The notes under the pieces: generated by a model
Database searches by the model: none
The model's input: the letters and a program-made list of their open reading frames with translations, nothing else
What the model was told of the DNA's origin: nothing
NCBI RefSeq assembly: GCF_000759445.1
Contig: NZ_JRMB01000001.1
Span: forward strand, 1,674,001 to 1,738,000
DNA: 64,000 nucleotides
From: Pseudomonas lutea
GTDB lineage: Bacteria; Pseudomonadota; Gammaproteobacteria; Pseudomonadales; Pseudomonadaceae
Direction: 5' to 3'
Position numbers and translations under genes: made by a program
Shown here: one piece after another, positions 60,019 through 64,000 of the stretch
How the letters are laid out: each line of letters opens with the position of its first letter
Numbering within the stretch: position 1 is the first letter of the stretch

Positions 60019-60579
60019 CAACTGATCTCCACGATATGGAAGCTGAACAATACGTGTCAGACGCTGGGATCCGGCGAAACTCAAGACGTTTCCGTCGAGG
60101 CGAACACCAATCGCCAGGCACCCCGTCGACTCGGTTCGAGCGCGAAAAAGGAGCGGTTTTATGACAAACGCTCAATTCATACGCCCGTTTGATTTGGGTG
60201 CGGCTACCTTCGGCCATATTCCAGCAATTGTCAATTCGACAGGCAGCGGGCAAAACAGGCAAATCGCAGGTAAAAAATGCGTCTGATACGACGCCATTCA
60301 AGAGCCTGATCGTCTGCCGAGCCCTTTGAACGAGTCAGATGCAGGCACAAGCAAGGCGTGGCGATGGAGGAAAAGATCAGCAGACAAATGCACCATTAAG
60401 GTCTACATTCAGTTCGCTGCGCCTCAATGCGGGTCGTTTCGACCGTCGCAACGTCGAAGTGAGCGTAACGGGTAGGCGGCATTGCACCGCACCCAACATG
60501 AATTACGGCCTGCCTGGCCAACCCCGGCCCGATGATGTTATCGGGCTTTTTAATGCGCGCGATTCAGCTACCGGAGGCG
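60019..60579. other. Long intergenic region upstream of fadB
   Basis: 560 bases with no convincing protein gene. GAAAC-TCAAGAC-GTTTC at 60077-60093 has PsrA-like arms but a 7-base spacer instead of about 4. The right end carries a plus-strand terminator, listed separately, so a non-coding transcript may arise here. Confidence 0.5.
60527..60552 (+). terminator. Plus-strand rho-independent terminator with no obvious gene
   Basis: GCCCGAT-GATGTT-ATCGGGC followed by TTTTTTAA, 28 bases before the end of the opposite-strand gene at 60580. Nothing protein-coding on the plus strand leads into it; on the minus strand the T run is absent, so it does not serve the 60580-61017 gene well. Confidence 0.7.
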
Positions 60580-61017
60580 TCAGGCCAAGGCCTTCAGCGC
60601 GGCTGCAATTCGTTGCAACACTTCGGGCTCACCCCGCTCGGCCCAGTACACAGCTATCAATTGCTGGCCCGCTTCGACCTTGTACACGTCTGCCGGCAGG
60701 GTACTGAACTGCGCGAGCAGGCGAGGATCTGCGCAGGGCTCGCGCCACTGATTGACCCACACGCCCGCCTCCATCTGCCAATACACCCAAGTGTCAGGCG
60801 TCCGCGCGGAGCGTGGCCGGTGATACTGGGGGCAAGGGCTCGGTGGCTCGGTGGGCAGCCAGTGCGGCCACTCCTGGGGAATCAGTTGCATGGCCAGGCC
60901 CATCCGCCGCGCGGCCATGCGCATGGCCATGCGTCCGCTTTGCGAACGCGAGGGACGCAACCAGACCAGCGGACTTAAAACCACTGCAATGATTGACAGG
61001 ATGATCCACACCGTCAT
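60580..61017 (-). CDS. Hypothetical single-span membrane protein
   Basis: A 145-residue protein with an N-terminal membrane helix (TVWIILSIIAVVLSPLVWL), a basic Met/Arg-rich segment, and a soluble C-terminal part with TWVYWQMEAGVWVNQWREP and YKVEAGQQLIAVYWAERGEP. No named domain recognised. The position between fadB and the universal stress protein gene is conserved in pseudomonads as far as I recall. Confidence 0.75.
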   Translation of the reverse strand: MTVWIILSIIAVVLSPLVWLRPSRSQSGRMAMRMAARRMGLAMQLIPQEWPHWLPTEPPSPCPQYHRPRSARTPDTWVYWQMEAGVWVNQWREPCADPRLLAQFSTLPADVYKVEAGQQLIAVYWAERGEPEVLQRIAAALKALA

Positions 61018-61127
61018 ATTTGTACGCCCCCCGCCGCCGCAAGCGCCGGACGGAACAGCTTGGCGTGCCAGAGGCGCGTGAAAAGAGCCATAATCAAAAC
61101 CATCGCAGACCTCAGAAGGAACACCCC

Positions 61128-61571
61128 ATGTCCTATGAACATATCCTGGTAGCCGTGGACCTCACTGAAGAGTGCGATCCGGTCATCAAAAAAGCCATGG
61201 CGCTGGCGCTGGCCAGTGGCTCCAAACTGTCGCTGGTGCATATCGTCGAGCCGATGGCCATGGCCTTTGGCGGCGACGTGCCCATGGATTTGTCGCAGCT
61301 GCAGCAACAACAGTTCGACCAGGCCAAGGAAAAGCTGGAAGCGTTGAAGCTGAAATACCCTGACGTAAAAACCGGCGACAGTCATCTGACCTATGGCCAG
61401 CCGCGCACTGAAATCCACAACCTGGCTAAGGAACACCGAGTTGATTTGATCGTGGTCGGCAGCCATGGCCGTCATGGCTTGTCGCTGCTGCTGGGTTCGA
61501 CTGCCAACGACGTGCTGCACGGTGCGCCGTGCGACGTGCTGGCGGTACGACTGGTCAAACGCGTCGATTGA
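61128..61571 (+). CDS. Universal stress protein (UspA family)
   Basis: A 147-residue UspA-fold protein, MSYEHILVAVDLTEECDPVI at the N-terminus and the ATP-binding-type motif GSHGRHGLSLLLGSTANDVL near the C-terminus (G-2X-G-9X-G-S/T). AGGAACACCCC precedes the ATG; the frame opens 36 codons earlier in non-protein-like sequence. Followed by a strong bidirectional terminator. Confidence 0.93.
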   Translation: MSYEHILVAVDLTEECDPVIKKAMALALASGSKLSLVHIVEPMAMAFGGDVPMDLSQLQQQQFDQAKEKLEALKLKYPDVKTGDSHLTYGQPRTEIHNLAKEHRVDLIVVGSHGRHGLSLLLGSTANDVLHGAPCDVLAVRLVKRVD

Positions 61572-61586
61572 TCCGCGCCTGCAAAC

Positions 61587-61622
61587 AAAAGCCCGGCCCT
61601 TGAAAAAGGACCGGGCTTTTTA
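61587..61622. terminator. Bidirectional terminator between usp and uup
   Basis: AAAAGCCCGG-C-CC pairs with GG-A-CCGGGCTTTT around TTGAAAAA, with an A run before and a T run after. It serves the usp gene (plus) and uup (minus). Confidence 0.93.
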
Positions 61623-61640
61623 ATTGCTGCAGGTTGTCGA

Positions 61641-63551
61641 TTACTCGTCCAGCTCGGCCCAACGCTCAAGCAGACCATCCAGCTCGCCTTGCAGGCTCTC
61701 AAGCTGGGCCATGACCGCTGTGGTTTGCTCGGCAGGACGCTGATAGAAACCCGGCTCGGCCATCTCGGCGGTCAGGGCTGCCATCTGCGCCTCGACGCTA
61801 TCAATTTGGGCCGGAAGCGCTTCGAGCTCGCGCTGATGCTTGTAGCTGAGCTTCTTTTTGGCAACGGGCATTTCTGTCGCTGCAACCGGCGCCGCCTGCA
61901 CCACAGCAGTCGCCAGCTCGGACTTGCCGGACTTGCTGTCACTGACACCGAGCAAACGCGGCGAACCGCCCTGACGAATCCAGTCCTGATAGCCGCCGAC
62001 GAATTCGCGAACCTTGCCCTCGCCTTCAAACACCAGTGTGCTGGTGACGACGTTGTCGAGGAATGCCCGGTCGTGGCTGACCATCAGAACGGTGCCTTTG
62101 AAGGTCAACAGCACTTCTTCCAACAGCTCAAGGGTTTCGACGTCGAGATCGTTGGTGGGCTCATCGAGCACCAGCAGGTTGGCCGGTTTGCTGAACAGTT
62201 TGGCCAGCAACAGACGGGCACGCTCGCCGCCCGACAACGCCTTGACCGGCGTGCGGGCACGCTGCGGGCTGAACAGGAAGTCGCCGAGGTAGCTGAGGAC
62301 GTGGCGGCTCTGACCGTCGATGTCGATGAAGTCGCGCCCTTCGGCCACGTTGTCGATGACGGTCTTTTCCAGATCGAGCTGATGACGCAACTGGTCGAAA
62401 TAGGCGACGTCAAGACGGGTACCCACTTCAACCTTGCCGCTGGTGGGCTGCAGGTTGTCGAGCATCAGCTTCAGCAGCGTGGTCTTGCCGGTACCGTTGG
62501 CCCCAAGCAGACCAATGCGGTCCTCGCGCTGCAGCACCATGGAGAAGTCCTTGATCAACATCGGCCCGCCCGGGTGGGCGAAGCTGACATTGTCGAGGAC
62601 CATCACCTGCTTGCCGGACTTGTCGGCCGTGTCGAGCTGGATGTTGGCTTTGCCAGTGCGTTCGCGGCGGTCGCTGCGTTCGACACGCAATGCCTTGAGG
62701 GCGCGCACACGACCTTCGTTACGGGTACGACGAGCCTTGATGCCCTGACGGATCCACACTTCTTCCTGGGCCAGGCGCTTGTCGAACAAGGCGTTGGCGG
62801 TCTCTTCGGCCGCCAGCATGGCTTCCTTGTGGACCAGGAAGCTGGCGTAATCGCCATTCCAGTCGATCAGGCCGCCGCGATCCAGTTCCAGAATACGGGT
62901 GGCCAGGTTTTGCAGGAAGGAACGGTCGTGGGTGATGAACAACACCGCGCCCTGGAATTCCTTCAGCGCTTCTTCGAGCCAGGCGATGGCGCCGATGTCC
63001 AGGTGGTTGGTGGGCTCGTCGAGCATCAGCAGGTCGGGTTCGGAGACCAGGGCCTGGGCGAGCAGCACACGGCGACGCCAGCCACCGGAGAGCTCGGCGA
63101 GGGTTTTGTCTGCAGGCAGTTGCAGGCGGCTGAGCGTGCTGTCTACCAGTTGCTGCAGGCGCCAGCCGTCACGGGCTTCGAGGTCCGACTGGACATGCAT
63201 GAGCTTGTCGAGGTCTTCGGCGGTAATGATGTTCTGGCTCAGGTGATGATACTGAGCAAGGAGCTCGCCGACACCATCAAGGCCTTCGGCGACGACGTCA
63301 AACACGGTGCGGCCGTCGGCGACCGGCAGCTCCTGGGGCAATTCGCCGATTTTCAGGCCGGGCGCGCGCCAGACATTGCCGTCGTCGGGCATCTGCACAC
63401 CCTTGACCAGCTTCAACATGCTGGATTTGCCAGTGCCGTTGCGGCCGATGATGCAGACCCGCTCACCACGGGCGATCTGCCAGGACACCTTGTCCAACAA
63501 CGGCATGGCGCCGAACGCAAGGGACACATCGCTGAATTTGAGCAGGGTCAT
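61641..63551 (-). CDS. uup: ABC-F ATPase Uup
   Basis: A 636-residue soluble protein with two ABC modules: Walker A GRNGTGKSS and GANGTGKTT; signatures ELSGGWRRRV and ALSGGERARL; Walker B LLMLDEPTNHLD and LLVLDEPTNDLD. The linker (about 245-310) and the C-terminal coiled coil (about 550-636) are those of Uup, an ABC-F protein acting on DNA branch structures or ribosomes. The ATG at 63551 has GGAG upstream; the frame opens 9 codons earlier. Confidence 0.95.
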   Translation of the reverse strand: MTLLKFSDVSLAFGAMPLLDKVSWQIARGERVCIIGRNGTGKSSMLKLVKGVQMPDDGNVWRAPGLKIGELPQELPVADGRTVFDVVAEGLDGVGELLAQYHHLSQNIITAEDLDKLMHVQSDLEARDGWRLQQLVDSTLSRLQLPADKTLAELSGGWRRRVLLAQALVSEPDLLMLDEPTNHLDIGAIAWLEEALKEFQGAVLFITHDRSFLQNLATRILELDRGGLIDWNGDYASFLVHKEAMLAAEETANALFDKRLAQEEVWIRQGIKARRTRNEGRVRALKALRVERSDRRERTGKANIQLDTADKSGKQVMVLDNVSFAHPGGPMLIKDFSMVLQREDRIGLLGANGTGKTTLLKLMLDNLQPTSGKVEVGTRLDVAYFDQLRHQLDLEKTVIDNVAEGRDFIDIDGQSRHVLSYLGDFLFSPQRARTPVKALSGGERARLLLAKLFSKPANLLVLDEPTNDLDVETLELLEEVLLTFKGTVLMVSHDRAFLDNVVTSTLVFEGEGKVREFVGGYQDWIRQGGSPRLLGVSDSKSGKSELATAVVQAAPVAATEMPVAKKKLSYKHQRELEALPAQIDSVEAQMAALTAEMAEPGFYQRPAEQTTAVMAQLESLQGELDGLLERWAELDE

Positions 63552-63764
63552 GAGCTTCTCCAAAAACCGGGCGCGCATTCTACCTGAGATAACCCGGCAG
63601 AGGGGCGGCTAATCGATGACAGGACGTCGTCCGAACCCGCCAGCCAGCCGATTTCGGAACGGCTGCGTTCCCATCCATCACAACCGGTGCGGCAGCGCTT
63701 CAACCGACGCGGGCAACACGCTAAGCTAGCGCCACTTTTCACGATTCATCTGCACGGAAGTCTC

Positions 63765-64000
63765 ATGCGCAGTCGTTTGTTCAGCCTTTTGTCCTGCCTG
63801 CTTCTGTCGGCCACCGCTGCCCAGTCCGTCCAAGCGGTCGATCTCACCACTCAACGCCAGTATTACGATGAAGCCAAACGCGCGCTGGCCAAGGGCGACG
63901 GCGGCCCTTATCGCATGTACGCCGCCGCCCTTGCGGATTACCCGCTCGAGCCATACCTGGCCTACGACGAACTGACGGCGCGGTTGAACGGCGCGAGCAA
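63765..64000 (+). CDS. slt: Soluble lytic murein transglycosylase Slt, N-terminal part (partial)
   Basis: The first 78 codons of a gene cut by the window end. A signal peptide (MRSRLFSLLSCLLLSATAAQ, ending VQA) is followed by VDLTTQRQYYDEAKRALAKG and DYPLEPYLAYDELTARL, the start of the superhelical U domain of Slt70-type enzymes. GGAAG precedes the ATG. Divergent from uup, as in other pseudomonads. The catalytic domain lies outside the window. Confidence 0.9.
   Translation, partial: MRSRLFSLLSCLLLSATAAQSVQAVDLTTQRQYYDEAKRALAKGDGGPYRMYAAALADYPLEPYLAYDELTARLNGAS

Noticed and set aside
61689..63587. 632-codon plus-strand frame opposite uup
   Set aside because: Shadow of uup; low-information composition.

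Overview
The window is a chromosomal segment of a Pseudomonas species, probably from the fluorescens/syringae side of the genus. The evidence is a gene order I recognise from pseudomonads at the right end (mtiP, nagZ, psrA, lexA, sulA, topA, DUF1653 gene, fadA, fadB, usp, uup, slt), high GC with Pseudomonas-like codon use, and dense REP elements with the cores GGAGCCGGCTTGCTGGC and GGAGCGCGCTTGCCCGC. I see no rRNA, tRNA, prophage, integrase, insertion sequence or CRISPR array.

Left part (1-14 kb): the end of an SDR/epimerase-like gene; a minus-strand operon of SDR dehydrogenase, GH15 glucoamylase-like enzyme and a DUF2945 protein; a LysR regulator between two REP-rich stretches; a high-affinity phosphate operon pstSCAB behind a good Pho box and without phoU; a class A beta-lactamase starting at TTG; and a two-gene set of a PNPOx/flavin reductase/2Fe-2S fusion protein and a GST.

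Middle (14-31 kb): an MFS transporter; a full cytochrome bd operon (cydP, cydA, cydB, cydX, ybgE) behind an Anr/FNR-type site; an operon of two periplasmic solute-binding proteins flanking a membrane diguanylate cyclase; eptA followed closely by an AraC regulator; a LysE exporter; a second MFS transporter; then a 1.9-kb tandem array of roughly 276-bp REP-containing units; and a succinate-semialdehyde-type dehydrogenase.

Centre-right (31-48 kb): ArsR regulator, NCS2 purine permease, LEA-type lipoprotein, several small proteins, a LysR regulator, a PqiA-PqiA-PqiB-PqiC envelope lipid-transport operon, an XRE regulator, and an L-arabinose module (araFGH ABC importer, SMP-30 lactonase, FadR-type regulator and an exported aldose epimerase) with a shared candidate operator core.

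Right part (48-64 kb): the conserved housekeeping block: nucleoside salvage (mtiP), peptidoglycan recycling (nagZ), fatty-acid sensing (psrA with its operator), SOS control (lexA with two SOS boxes, sulA), topA, the fadBA beta-oxidation complex, a universal stress protein, uup, and the start of slt. The most unusual items are the tandem REP arrays (which share a module in opposite orientation 22 kb apart), the solute-binding-protein/diguanylate-cyclase operon, and a plus-strand terminator upstream of fadB with no visible gene.
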